Part shown: piece by piece, positions 44,064 through 52,424 of the stretch | How positions within the stretch are numbered: the stretch's first letter is position 1 | How the letters are laid out: every line of letters begins with the position of its first letter | Source: a virus | Reading direction: 5' to 3' (one strand) | DNA length: 64,000 nt | Virus record (IMG/VR): IMGVR_UViG_3300009011_000012 | Coordinates: 1 to 64,000 of that record | Made by a program: the position numbers and the translations under genes | Notes under the pieces: generated by a model | What the model saw: the letters and a program-made list of their open reading frames with translations, nothing else | Database searches by the model: none | Told to the model about the DNA's origin: nothing

Positions 44064-44949
44064 CAACGACCTCCACCAGTGCAGTAAACAGCGCAGATAA
44101 CTCGGCAGTAAAAAGAATGAAGTCAGCGTCAAATCTTTGAAGCACATCTTCACGGTCGATGTCGTCGTTCTGATCGTACAGTTCGTCGGTGAAGCTAAGT
44201 CCTTTGATTGTCATGTCATCGCACAGGCGGAATGAGGCACGATCGGACCAGTTTAAACCGACGGCAGTAGCTACCTTTCCTGCGTCGATATGGGTCAGGA
44301 CTTCCTCAGAATGCAGATCCTGTTTCTTACAGCGCACAGCGCCGCCATCTTCCAAAATGGCTTTGAGCATTACGTCTGTACCGGCAGTAAAACCGCGCGG
44401 GAAACCGCTTCGAATCCATTCGGTGATGGTCAACTCTACTGGTTCAGCGGGGGTGAATGGAACGACCGGCAGACTTCCTAGGGACTTACGCAGCAACGCC
44501 AGCATATCTTCAGCCTTACGAGCGCTATTGCCTTCAACAAAGACGAGTCCTTCTTTACGGTCCACTATCAGGCGATTGCGCGATTTTCGGGTGAAGGCTC
44601 GGGGGAGAAGTGAGTGTAATACCTCATCCTTCAATGAGTCCTTCTCAGTCTTCTTAAGCTTGCGTCCCTGTTCGATTTCAAGCTTCGTAATTTTTTTATT
44701 CAATTCGTCCTTAATGACATGCGTAGGAATGATTTTTTCCTCACGTTGCATAGTCATAAGAAGATATTGCCCGCTTTCATACGTTAGATTATCCCCGATT
44801 GTTTCTATCCACCCAGCAGTGGCCATATCCTGTGACCCACAAGGTTTAAAAAGGAAGCTTTTCAGCGATTCGTTAACGGCTGCAGTCTGTAGCTCAACGT
44901 CACGCGAGAGGCGGTAAATCAGAATGCCTTTGAATGCTATAGATTTCAT
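44044..44949 (-). CDS. hrdC: RdgC-like recombination-associated protein
   Basis: A 301-residue RdgC homologue: FKGILIYRLSRDVEL at the N-terminus, FKPCGSQDMATAGWIE, LPRAFTRKSRNRLIVD and RCKKQDLHSEEVLTHIDAGK are hallmark segments. RdgC forms DNA-encircling dimers that limit RecA access. P1 carries the homologue HrdC next to dmt, exactly as here. The gene is preceded by the C1-like motif 15 bp upstream of the start. The LTF..., AELSALF end overlaps the dmt start. Confidence 0.92.
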   Translation of the reverse strand: MKSIAFKGILIYRLSRDVELQTAAVNESLKSFLFKPCGSQDMATAGWIETIGDNLTYESGQYLLMTMQREEKIIPTHVIKDELNKKITKLEIEQGRKLKKTEKDSLKDEVLHSLLPRAFTRKSRNRLIVDRKEGLVFVEGNSARKAEDMLALLRKSLGSLPVVPFTPAEPVELTITEWIRSGFPRGFTAGTDVMLKAILEDGGAVRCKKQDLHSEEVLTHIDAGKVATAVGLNWSDRASFRLCDDMTIKGLSFTDELYDQNDDIDREDVLQRFDADFILFTAELSALFTALVEVVGGEAQR

Positions 44950-44963
44950 TTATCAACCTTAAC

Positions 44964-44974
44964 TGTTAGAAAAT
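44964..44974 (-). promoter_or_regulatory. C1-like operator motif, site 2
   Basis: ATTTTCTAACA on the minus strand, 15 bp upstream of the rdgC start. It would place rdgC-dmt under the same control as the other motif-bearing operons. Confidence 0.6.
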
Positions 44975-45008
44975 TACTCTTTATTATCGTCCACAACATC
45001 GGCATTTG

Positions 45009-45641
45009 CTACGCCTTCTTGAAGCTAAAGCTTTTGGCCAAGGCTGAAAAAACACCCTTAACCTTGAAATTCAGGTCTCCACCAGCTTCGATGTCTACAT
45101 TCCCCCCAGCAACTACTTTCGCGTCGCCGCCCACGTGAATAAATAATCCAGCGGGGCCGATAATGTATGGCACACCGTCTTCACTCATGCCGATACGGCT
45201 ACCAGCTGCAGTGTTAGCGATCTCGTAACCTCCACCAGCTGATCGCAGTTCCAGAATGTTGTTGCGGTGGATAACAAAATCCGCAGTGGAAGAGAGGGCA
45301 GGGCGGCTGGGGGAGCCTTCGATCTCTTCAGGCGTCCAGGGAGTCCCTTGGCCTGAAGCTTCTGCAGCCACATTAGGGACGCCGCCCGGGGCGTCCTGCG
45401 CAGCGCCTACAATGAGCGGGCGACGAGTATCCATCTGGCCATTTGCATCGGTGTATGGAAACTCAACCCAAACAGCATCGCCCGCCAGGGTAGGTACAAA
45501 GGCATTTCCGATTGGCAACTGGTATTCGGCCCAGGGGAGATCACTTTCGTCCACCCCGTTCCAGTCAGGCAACACGCGAACTTGCGCGCGCATCAGACCG
45601 CCAGGGTGCTTCGTGCCAACGATAACGGCGCGGCGTTTCAT
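45009..45641 (-). CDS. 5: Baseplate spike protein (gp5-like, OB fold)
   Basis: A 210-residue protein with the gp5/VgrG N-terminal OB-fold pattern (HPGGLMRAQVRVLPDWNG, WAEYQLPIGNAFVPTLAGDAVWVEFPY, RRPLIVGAAQD) and a C-terminal repetitive beta region (HVGGDAKVVAGGNVDIEAGGDLNFKVKG), as in spike helices. It forms the central membrane-piercing spike below the hub. The start overlaps the hub gene stop by 4 bp. The position corresponds to P1 gene 5 (baseplate). Confidence 0.75.
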   Translation of the reverse strand: MKRRAVIVGTKHPGGLMRAQVRVLPDWNGVDESDLPWAEYQLPIGNAFVPTLAGDAVWVEFPYTDANGQMDTRRPLIVGAAQDAPGGVPNVAAEASGQGTPWTPEEIEGSPSRPALSSTADFVIHRNNILELRSAGGGYEIANTAAGSRIGMSEDGVPYIIGPAGLFIHVGGDAKVVAGGNVDIEAGGDLNFKVKGVFSALAKSFSFKKA

Positions 45642-46618
45642 TGATTTGGTACTCCTAAAATCATGCGCGTGGTGTACCCCACGCGGTCCTCAAAGTGCGC
45701 TACGTTTTTGACGATCATTTTCTGGGGTAGTGATTCATTCAGCTGGTTTTCTTCGTCATAGCGATGAATAAGGATTTCAATGAGCATGCCAGGCCGAATA
45801 GCAGGATTCCCCTGTACCTCTATATCCAACTTTGGTACGAGCGTGAGCTGCATGTTTCTTAGCGTTTCCATATCAGCGTCAGAGATGTAGCGTACCGGCA
45901 GCGACGGATCTCCCGACTCGATATACCCATCTGTCATTGAATACCCGACGAACCGGTATTCCTTGTTGGCGGTTGCTGCATGATCCTGGTTGATAAAGCT
46001 TATCTTCGATATCGTACGTTCTGCTTTTGGGTTATTAGCCTCATAAGTGAACGCTGGTTTCTGCTTCATCAGGTCCGCGAGGGATGAGAAGAAGAATTCC
46101 CCCCGGCACGTCCAACATAATGAACCTTTATCACGGGCCATCTCTGCCAGCATCTTAGATGGCTTTTGACCGGCATTAAGATGGTACGTAACAGAGCGCT
46201 TTTGCGTGCCGGTCGCCAGTTTCAACGCACCTATGTAGCTTTTGAAGATTTCGTTCGGTGTTTTGTTCGTATGCAGATTAGTGCGAGGGGAAGGAATCTT
46301 AAATCGCCGGACGTCTTCGCTCACCGCTATTATCGTCACAATGTCAGATGATTGGGTTGCAGAAGTAATGAAAAACGCGGTCTTAAAAGCAGTTTCCTCA
46401 CCCTGTGGATCACCCATTTCAGCGATTAATGCTGCTCCGTATTTCGCTTTCCAGTCATCAACAACGGTACCAGTAGCATCACGCACTTCGATTTTCAGCA
46501 GAGGGGCTTTGAGGCTTGCTTTCTCGACATATACGGTTGCAACAATCCACTCACGCGGTACCTTGTTGTCGTTGATCATGACGGATTGCAGAAACAGTTG
46601 GTGGAGTTCTTGCGCCAT
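45638..46618 (-). CDS. 6: Baseplate hub protein (gp27-like)
   Basis: A 326-residue protein upstream of the spike gene. The pattern (KTPNEIFKSYIGAL, GQKPSKMLAEMARDKGSLCWTCRGEFFFSS, DIEVQGNPAIRPGMLIEI, VAHFEDRVGYTTRMILG) is typical of phage late-control D/gp27 hub proteins. The hub carries the spike and starts tube assembly. The gene symbol follows P1 order 5-6-24-7 and is tentative. Confidence 0.65.
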   Translation of the reverse strand: MAQELHQLFLQSVMINDNKVPREWIVATVYVEKASLKAPLLKIEVRDATGTVVDDWKAKYGAALIAEMGDPQGEETAFKTAFFITSATQSSDIVTIIAVSEDVRRFKIPSPRTNLHTNKTPNEIFKSYIGALKLATGTQKRSVTYHLNAGQKPSKMLAEMARDKGSLCWTCRGEFFFSSLADLMKQKPAFTYEANNPKAERTISKISFINQDHAATANKEYRFVGYSMTDGYIESGDPSLPVRYISDADMETLRNMQLTLVPKLDIEVQGNPAIRPGMLIEILIHRYDEENQLNESLPQKMIVKNVAHFEDRVGYTTRMILGVPNQ

Positions 46619-46621
46619 GAT

Positions 46622-47389
46622 TTACCCCACTGCCAGCGTCGTTTCTGTCACTACCCGGGTGGCATCTAATTCAAAGGCGGTAATGACATCAGCCAGCACT
46701 GAGATTGGTGCTTGAGCAGCGTAAATACGTTCTTCGGCCAGCGGAGCAGAGACATCAGAGAATCCTATTTCTTTTGCGTCTTGCAAAGAACAGATCAGCG
46801 GTACTGGCACGCGGACAAGCTTTGTATTGGCTTCGAACTGAGTAGACATTAATAGTCGAATGCTTGCGCCCAGGGAGTTACACATCAGCCCTAGAGTGTC
46901 TTTATCGGTGGCCATGATAGTGACGTCATAGGTGATGATCGCCTGCATGAATTCCAGGCTGGCCAGTGGCCTGCCATCATCGGGATCGCTAAATGATGAA
47001 CCGATACGGCGATCTACCTGCTGATCGGTGTTGTCATAGTTGATATCCATCGAGCGAGAGATATTGATGAGCGGTAACGCGTCCCGGTTTAACTGCAGAT
47101 CATCAGGCTTTCTCCCTTGCCCTGCATTAGCACGGCGGATAGCTTTAAGGCATTCTATTACGCTATCGAAGCGGCCCACGTAAATCCGTTCCGCAGCTGG
47201 GCGTGATAGGAATGACTGAAAACGTTTTTCAACCGGGCGTGGTTCCACCAGCAGCACATTATCGAATACTTTGCTGATCAGAGTGGCCAGAGCATCGTCT
47301 ACCGCGTCAAATCCCGTGGTCTGCTGCTTACCTGTTTTGCTGACCTTCCACTCACCGGTTCTGGATAGGAGCTTGCTGTTATCACTCAT
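46622..47389 (-). CDS. 24: Baseplate protein, P1 gp24 position
   Basis: A 255-residue protein; start ATG at 47389 overlapping the previous stop (ATGA). KTGKQQTTGFDAVDDALATLISKVFDNVLLVEP and IITYDVTIMATDKDTLGLMCNSLGASIRLLM suggest an alpha/beta baseplate component. Name from order only (P1 genes 5, 6, 24, 7). Confidence 0.55.
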   Translation of the reverse strand: MSDNSKLLSRTGEWKVSKTGKQQTTGFDAVDDALATLISKVFDNVLLVEPRPVEKRFQSFLSRPAAERIYVGRFDSVIECLKAIRRANAGQGRKPDDLQLNRDALPLINISRSMDINYDNTDQQVDRRIGSSFSDPDDGRPLASLEFMQAIITYDVTIMATDKDTLGLMCNSLGASIRLLMSTQFEANTKLVRVPVPLICSLQDAKEIGFSDVSAPLAEERIYAAQAPISVLADVITAFELDATRVVTETTLAVG

Positions 47390-48180
47390 TGGACGTGACC
47401 CCCATTCGTGCTGTCGAAATTGCGGGCCGGGATACAGTAATACAGCGATCCTACGTGCTGAGTTCCATAGCTGAAGATACGATGCACATACCACCAGCGC
47501 CGGGCGGTACCGTTAGCCATTTCCTCATTCCATTCCAGAATGGAGCCTACGGGCACGTTATTAGCTGCTATACGCAACACCAGAACGTCATCCGTTAATC
47601 CGTCCTGTTCACCATCACCATCAACTGCGCGGAAAGACTCGCGTCCATCCGGGTTATCCAGCACGTACACGATGTCAGGTTCCTGGTATGTCAGCGGCCG
47701 TTGGTTATTGTCGATTTCGGTGAAGGACTCCGTGCCGCTTTCGTCGTCTATAACGCCATACGTCCCAACATCAGGGCGATAAATAAGCGCCTGGAATGAG
47801 TCAGGACTGCTTTCAATAACCAGCATCCAGTCTGCACGGATCTGATCATTAAACTGCTTGTGACCATTGAATCGGGTCTTGAGTTTGGTATTTTGCTCAC
47901 GAGCTGCCAGAGAAGCGGGAAGAGATGCTACATCAGGCTCATTGTCATCTGTTTCGCCATAACCACCAGCGAGATCACCATTATCATCAGGAGCAACACC
48001 CATGGAGGAGGTGGACGCTTCCAGGTTGCTGAACGAGATGGAGTGCTCAGGCTTTGCTTCTGAGACACTTCCCGTATTTTCTTCTGTCGGCGTTGTCGTT
48101 TCTGCCTGGGTGCTGTCATTTGCTGGTTCCTCCTGCTTCTGGCTTAACTCGTCGGTTAGCCACGCATCAAAACGGCCCAT
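47386..48180 (-). CDS. 7: Tail/baseplate protein, P1 gp7 position
   Basis: A 264-residue protein. The first 95 residues are acidic, Ser/Thr-rich and probably disordered (QAETTTPTEENTGSVSEAKP). The C-terminal part is beta-rich with SH3-like turns (VPVGSILEWNEEMANGTARRWWYVHRIFSYGTQH). It begins the hub operon on the minus strand, back-to-back with higBA. Symbol by order only. Confidence 0.5.
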   Translation of the reverse strand: MGRFDAWLTDELSQKQEEPANDSTQAETTTPTEENTGSVSEAKPEHSISFSNLEASTSSMGVAPDDNGDLAGGYGETDDNEPDVASLPASLAAREQNTKLKTRFNGHKQFNDQIRADWMLVIESSPDSFQALIYRPDVGTYGVIDDESGTESFTEIDNNQRPLTYQEPDIVYVLDNPDGRESFRAVDGDGEQDGLTDDVLVLRIAANNVPVGSILEWNEEMANGTARRWWYVHRIFSYGTQHVGSLYYCIPARNFDSTNGGHVQ

Positions 48181-48249
48181 ATGCCCTCAAGGTCCACTCT
48201 ATTCAGGTTAAGTAGGGATTTTGGCGAGGTTGTGAAATGCAAAGATAGC

Positions 48250-48306
48250 GTTCACATATTGTAAACGGCAAAGGACGATGCTATGATGTTCACATAATGT
48301 AAACGG
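48250..48306 (+). promoter_or_regulatory. higBA promoter and operators
   Basis: TTGTAA (48259-48264), 17 bp, TATGAT (48282-48287). GTTCACATATTGTAAACGG (48250-48268) and GTTCACATAATGTAAACGG (48288-48306) are near-identical 19-bp sites, one over the -35 and one just after the -10. HigA would bind both and shut off its own operon. Confidence 0.85.
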
Positions 48307-48322
48307 ATGGAACGACCGCAAG

Positions 48323-48634
48323 ATGCACGTAATTTCAAAAGAGCCTTTTGAGGAAGCGGCAAAGCGATATCCCAACGATTCGTTAGCCATTCGGGCGCTG
48401 TACCGCTTAGTGCGCGAGACGGACTTCTCTTCTCCAGCTGAGATGAGAACTCTGATACCGAGCCTGGATAATTTTAAGTACAGGAATAAGTGGTGGGTTT
48501 TGGATGTAGGGGGCAACAACTTGAGGGTTATCGCCTATATCAATTTCGTGAATAAGCGCTTCTACGTGAAGCACATCGCAACCCACGCTGATTACGACAA
48601 GTTGACCCGCTATTACAGGGAGAACAAAGAATGA
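48323..48634 (+). CDS. higB: HigB toxin (mRNA interferase)
   Basis: A 103-residue toxin matching E. coli HigB along its length: MHVISKEPFEEAAKRYPNDS, FPSLDNFKY-like IPSLDNFKYRNKWWVLDVGGN, LRVIAYINF and THADYDKLTRYYR. It cleaves translated mRNA on the ribosome. As usual for hig loci, the toxin precedes the antitoxin, and the two overlap by 4 bp. Confidence 0.92.
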   Translation: MHVISKEPFEEAAKRYPNDSLAIRALYRLVRETDFSSPAEMRTLIPSLDNFKYRNKWWVLDVGGNNLRVIAYINFVNKRFYVKHIATHADYDKLTRYYRENKE

Positions 48635-49050
48635 TTACCGACACTGCAAAAGCCATTGAAGCAACCAAACAACTCGTAGCGGCTGTCCCCTTCCTGGGGG
48701 GCAGTTCTTCCGAGAGCGATTACCGCGAAGCGATGGAGCTGGTGGACTACCTGATCGAGAACGATGATGAGAACCCGCTAATAGACTTCCTGGCGAGCAA
48801 AATTGCCGACTATGAAGATAACAGCCCTCGTTTCGCTGAGTTCAACAAAGCTATCGCTGAAATGCCAGTCGGCGTTGCACTTCTGCGTACCCTGATTGAC
48901 CAGCACAAGCTGTCTTATTCAGACCTTAAGGATGAGATCGGATCTAAATCACTGGTCAGCCAAATCCTGTCAGGGCAGCGCTCTTTGACTATCACTCACA
49001 TAAAAGCGCTTTCCGCGCGCTTTGGTGTTAAACCTGAGTGGTTCCTATAA
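48631..49050 (+). CDS. higA: HigA antitoxin
   Basis: A 139-residue antitoxin. The helical N-terminal part (REAMELVDYLIENDDENPLID) binds HigB; the C-terminal helix-turn-helix (YSDLKDEIGSKSLVSQILSGQRSLTITHIKALSARFGV, split here by turns) binds the operators. HigBA acts as an addiction module that kills plasmid-free daughter cells or disturbs infecting phages. Confidence 0.92.
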   Translation: MITDTAKAIEATKQLVAAVPFLGGSSSESDYREAMELVDYLIENDDENPLIDFLASKIADYEDNSPRFAEFNKAIAEMPVGVALLRTLIDQHKLSYSDLKDEIGSKSLVSQILSGQRSLTITHIKALSARFGVKPEWFL

Positions 49051-49059
49051 CCGAAAGAT

Positions 49060-49091
49060 ATAACTAAATCACCTGATGGTGATTTAGTTAT
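49060..49091. terminator. Perfect 14-bp inverted repeat between higA and the membrane gene
   Basis: ATAACTAAATCACC-TGAT-GGTGATTTAGTTAT. It is AT-rich at the ends and has no long T run, so it may act as a partial terminator or protect the higBA mRNA 3' end. Confidence 0.6.
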
Positions 49092-49119
49092 GGTTAATTT
49101 CATTTGTAAGGAAGCTTCC

Positions 49120-49857
49120 ATGTCAGACGAAGTAGCAAAGCCAGGGAATGAAGAGGCTCTTAGTCCAAACCAGTCTCTGTCAGAGGCAATAAAAGATAAA
49201 ATTTTCAATAAAATATATTTTTATATTCTAGTTTCTTTCCTGTTGGTAAACTGGCAGGAGATATTAATTCTCTTCAAATCAGGTGAAGATATTCTTTATA
49301 CATTGTCTATTATCTTCACAAGCCAAATGTGGTTCGGCTACATGCTTTCGCCTTGGTTTGCACATTTCGGCTTGCCAATCCTATTTGGCATCCTTGCATC
49401 AGCTTTAACTCCTTTTGTAACATATTGGATTTCAAGGGTTACAGCAAAAAGGTTTGCTAAAATTAGGCGCGCAGATAGAAAAGCCGATCTTGAGGTTGAA
49501 GATGAATTTCAAGACTTGCGAATCAAGCTTGTTACAAAAACAAATAAGGCGGAAAGTCTTTTAAATAGAATCAATCTATTAGAAATGCAAAACGCCTCTA
49601 TATCAGAGAAAAACATCCAACTTCAGGAGCATAGAAAACAGTTGTTTTTTGGCATTAAAGCATTGGTTGATTATTATGAAACAAAAGGGGCGTTGAAAAC
49701 TCCAGAAGATTTTGCGGAATTTCTCACGTTGGTTGAGAAAACCGATTTTTACAAAGATCAAACAATAATAGGTAGGGTAAATAAACTTCTTGAAGACATT
49801 AAGAATATTTACTTTGAAGAGCCAGAAGGTGAAATAACTACAACTGCAAACGAATAA
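49120..49857 (+). CDS. Membrane protein with long coiled coil
   Basis: A 245-residue protein; the ATG at 49120 has AAGGAAG upstream. Two membrane segments (IYFYILVSFLLVNWQEIL at about 32-50 and FGLPILFGILASALTPFVTY at about 83-103) are followed by a basic patch (RVTAKRFAKIRRADRK) and a coiled coil to about residue 185. It is AT-rich compared with the structural genes on both sides. No family recognised. As cargo beside higBA in a phage-plasmid, an exclusion or abortive-infection role is possible but not shown. Confidence 0.6.
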   Translation: MSDEVAKPGNEEALSPNQSLSEAIKDKIFNKIYFYILVSFLLVNWQEILILFKSGEDILYTLSIIFTSQMWFGYMLSPWFAHFGLPILFGILASALTPFVTYWISRVTAKRFAKIRRADRKADLEVEDEFQDLRIKLVTKTNKAESLLNRINLLEMQNASISEKNIQLQEHRKQLFFGIKALVDYYETKGALKTPEDFAEFLTLVEKTDFYKDQTIIGRVNKLLEDIKNIYFEEPEGEITTTANE

Positions 49858-49863
49858 GAATAT

Positions 49864-49888
49864 GTGGCGTATCATGCGCCACCTTTTT
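49864..49888. terminator. Terminator after the membrane gene
   Basis: GTGGCG-TATCATG-CGCCAC followed by TTTTTT. It ends the plus-strand cassette and faces the stop of the minus-strand gene at 49872. Confidence 0.85.
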
Positions 49889-51071
49889 TAATATATTCCA
49901 TAAACATCTTTTCCGCTTGCGTCGGTGCTGTTCCAGCCATCACTAGAGCGTCAATAAACGACTGCTTCTTCAGTGCGAACTGATCTGCTAATTGCTGCTT
50001 GAGCATCTTGTTCTTTTCTTTCTCTTTCTGCAATGCTGCCTCCTTCTCGGCGGCACGCTTTTTCTGAGTATCAGAGAGTTTTCTGGCTTTGGTGAGCTGC
50101 GTCCGGAGCTGTTCTATCTTCCCAGAGCCCTTAGCAAGCTTCGAGCTCAGCGCGGCCTGGCGCTTTTGGTAGATATCCCACTCGCGCTTAGCCGCGGCAA
50201 CGTTCGTTTTGGCGTTACGGTTACGGCTAAATTCTTTCTCATCTGTTTTGCTGAAGTGCTGTGTGGTGCGGCGCTTATCATCGCCAAAGGCAATCTGTGT
50301 CGCCGCTTTCTGCATGGCACGGGCAATACTCAGTTGCCAGCTGGACGACTGCAACCGCGTGAGGGAGTGGATAACATGCTTACACGCTACACCCTGTAAC
50401 TTGGGGTTTTTAATTTTGGGGTAGGCGTACTCTTTCGGCGGTGCCAGCGCGAAATTACCCGCCGTGGCAATATAGCGATACCAATATTGGTGACGGCCGC
50501 AATCGCAGTCGAACGACACTCGACCAGCGCAAAGAGCCTTCGTAACCTTGATCCCGGCCTTCTCGTCTTCTGCGATGTCCTCCACCAGCTGATCCCATTC
50601 CTCAAAACGGAACTTGACCAAGTGGTGCTGGTGGGCCGATTTATCAGAAGCCTCAACGCGGATATTGATCATATTGTGCTTGAGAGACAGCGGAACCGCA
50701 CGCTTAATGCCTGAGCCGTCGTCTACAGCGTTATTGGCACGCTTAATATCTATGGCCTGGCTGGAAGCCACCAGCTGCGCATAAGTGATACCAGCGGTTT
50801 TATTATCGAACTTCTCCCGCGTCTTGCCACGCTGCTTTTCAAATCCCTTCAGGTCATCGAGTGTGAAAAACGTGCCTTCTTTCTTTTTCCCCAGCTTCAG
50901 GATGTCGTCAATAGACCGGTTCTTGAGCCTGCCAGGGGTTAATGTCCGATGGGCAGAGCGACGCTTGCGCGTCTGCTCCTTGCGTATCAGGTCGAATACC
51001 TTATTGAATGCCTTTGGTGATAGCCCATCAGTGATATAGCGGCCATTGTCATTTTTGAGGAATTCAGCCAT
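49872..51071 (-). CDS. SWIM-type zinc-finger phage protein
   Basis: A 399-residue protein. At about residues 190-240, DCDCGRHQYWYRYIATAGNF...GVACKHVIHSL is a CxC...CxH metal site as in SWIM domains. The N-terminal part is basic (RKEQTRKRRSAHRTL); the C-terminal 130 residues are a strongly charged coiled coil (KKRAAEKEAALQKEKEKNKM). It belongs to a structural operon with a gp53-like gene, so it may be a virion or injected protein. The role is unknown; DNA or nucleoprotein binding is inferred from the zinc site and charge. Confidence 0.6.
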   Translation of the reverse strand: MAEFLKNDNGRYITDGLSPKAFNKVFDLIRKEQTRKRRSAHRTLTPGRLKNRSIDDILKLGKKKEGTFFTLDDLKGFEKQRGKTREKFDNKTAGITYAQLVASSQAIDIKRANNAVDDGSGIKRAVPLSLKHNMINIRVEASDKSAHQHHLVKFRFEEWDQLVEDIAEDEKAGIKVTKALCAGRVSFDCDCGRHQYWYRYIATAGNFALAPPKEYAYPKIKNPKLQGVACKHVIHSLTRLQSSSWQLSIARAMQKAATQIAFGDDKRRTTQHFSKTDEKEFSRNRNAKTNVAAAKREWDIYQKRQAALSSKLAKGSGKIEQLRTQLTKARKLSDTQKKRAAEKEAALQKEKEKNKMLKQQLADQFALKKQSFIDALVMAGTAPTQAEKMFMEYIKKGGA

Positions 51072-51393
51072 TGCTTAACTCCGGCGCGTTGCCTGCGAAG
51101 TCACGGATGCGGTTACGTATCCATGCCTGATCGGGAAGAATGAGCGTTTTACCCGCAGGCATTTCTTCCATTTCAGATTCATGACCCACTAGCACGCGGA
51201 ATACCCAGCGTAGGTCTGCATTTCCATAGGCACGGTAGGCTGCCAGATCAGATCGGTATGTTTCATCAATCTTTATCGTGTACTCAAAATTGTCAGATCG
51301 ACGTTGGCTGACGCGGGCAATCAGCTCCTGGTGGAGTAGGGCGCGGAGAACGTCATCTTCAACATATCGGTCATCGAGTCGGCTATAGCTCAC
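51064..51393 (-). CDS. gp53-like baseplate wedge protein
   Basis: A 109-residue protein with the gp53/LysM-like pattern of baseplate wedges: RRSDNFEYTIKIDETYRSDLAAYRAYGNADLRWVFRVL (split by turns) and EEMPAGKTLILPDQAWI. The strand order and the G-N-A-D-L-R-W-V-F segment match T4 gp53-type proteins. It overlaps the preceding and following genes closely. Confidence 0.65.
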   Translation of the reverse strand: MSYSRLDDRYVEDDVLRALLHQELIARVSQRRSDNFEYTIKIDETYRSDLAAYRAYGNADLRWVFRVLVGHESEMEEMPAGKTLILPDQAWIRNRIRDFAGNAPELSNG

Positions 51394-51452
51394 TTATCCC
51401 CCTGAATGCAAAAAGACCGCAGAATGCGGCCTAATTGTCAGTGGTCTGTGAT

Positions 51453-52106
51453 TTATAGGATGTACGTATCGTCATCTATGCGTCGGCCGGCAAGTGATTT
51501 TGGCTGCGATGTGGCGGCCTTTTTCTGTTCATGGCCAATGAGGGATAAGAAGGAAGCGACCAGCCCAGGCTCTTCTTGTTCAATGGTTACACCTGTCATC
51601 TGGCTTACGTAATCCGCGCTGGCCACGTTGTGATACACGGTCGCGAAGCAGCAAAGGATCATCAGGATGTGTTCTGGACGGATATCTTGCCAGTTGACGC
51701 GATAGACCTCTTCCCCATTGCCATTAAATTCGATATCGACGATGGAATCCGGTATTTCAAATGAGCCTTTGAGTCCTTTTGGTAGCGAGAGCATGCGCTG
51801 AAGCTTCAACTCCCTGTAACGCTCCATGCCAACGATGATTGCCGCTCTTCCGTCTAAATGCCGTGTTTTAAGCGTTACCTGGCTGGCACCGGTGCCCGCT
51901 GAAACTGTGGGAGTGATTTCATCCACCAGCACCTTGAATCTTTTTTCTCTTAACTTACGTATCGCCGCAGGAATTTTTTCTTTCTGCTCGCGCGCTGAGA
52001 TAGCCAACGGCTTTACTTCGTTAATCAGCAGCGCACCTTCTTTAAACACTGCCGTCATCAGCTGTGGTTTGCTGGTGGTAAGGCTAAATATCGCGATCTG
52101 TTCCAT
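51453..52106 (-). CDS. Structural operon protein of unknown family
   Basis: A 217-residue protein beginning MEQIAIFSLTTSKPQLMTAVFKEG. The middle reads LREKRFKVLVDEITPTVSAGTG and the C-terminal part has a hydrophobic helix (EHILMILCCFATVYHNVASADYV). It heads a three-gene minus-strand run with a gp53-like and a zinc-finger gene. Similar-sized P1 genes in the area include 25 and 26, but I cannot match it. Confidence 0.5.
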   Translation of the reverse strand: MEQIAIFSLTTSKPQLMTAVFKEGALLINEVKPLAISAREQKEKIPAAIRKLREKRFKVLVDEITPTVSAGTGASQVTLKTRHLDGRAAIIVGMERYRELKLQRMLSLPKGLKGSFEIPDSIVDIEFNGNGEEVYRVNWQDIRPEHILMILCCFATVYHNVASADYVSQMTGVTIEQEEPGLVASFLSLIGHEQKKAATSQPKSLAGRRIDDDTYIL

Positions 52107-52130
52107 AAACTCCCCGGTATCAGATACAAA

Positions 52131-52152
52131 AAAAGCCGCTCTGAGGCGGCTT
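52131..52152. terminator. Hairpin upstream of the 51453 gene
   Basis: AAGCCGC-TCTGA-GCGGCTT with an A tract on the left, so it would terminate minus-strand transcription entering from the sim/c4 side. A near copy lies at 53268-53292. Confidence 0.7.
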
Positions 52153-52273
52153 GTTTCGGCGCTAGGGCTCCCAACCGCGCTTCGGCAGAAAGTTAGTCGT
52201 CAAAAGAACCCTCAACGGGAACCTTAGCGCGAATGAAGTATTGCCAGTTTGTGAAATTGATATCAAATATTTT

Positions 52274-52284
52274 TGTTAGAAAAT
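52274..52284 (-). promoter_or_regulatory. C1-like operator motif, site 3
   Basis: ATTTTCTAACA on the minus strand in the 318-bp gap between the structural gene (start 52106) and sim (start 52425). The gap otherwise holds the hairpin at 52131 and candidate sim promoter elements (TTGAAT, 16 bp, TACATA near 52376-52403). I see no further gene in it. Confidence 0.55.
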
Positions 52285-52424
52285 TGGAATTATGTGCTTC
52301 TTGCGTTTCAGTTATTAATGCGCCAACTCACTGATATAACGAGGAATATCATTGGAGATTGATCTCTTTTTCTGCAGTTGAATTGATACTATGAAGCCTT
52401 ACATACAACGATAAGGCCCTAATA

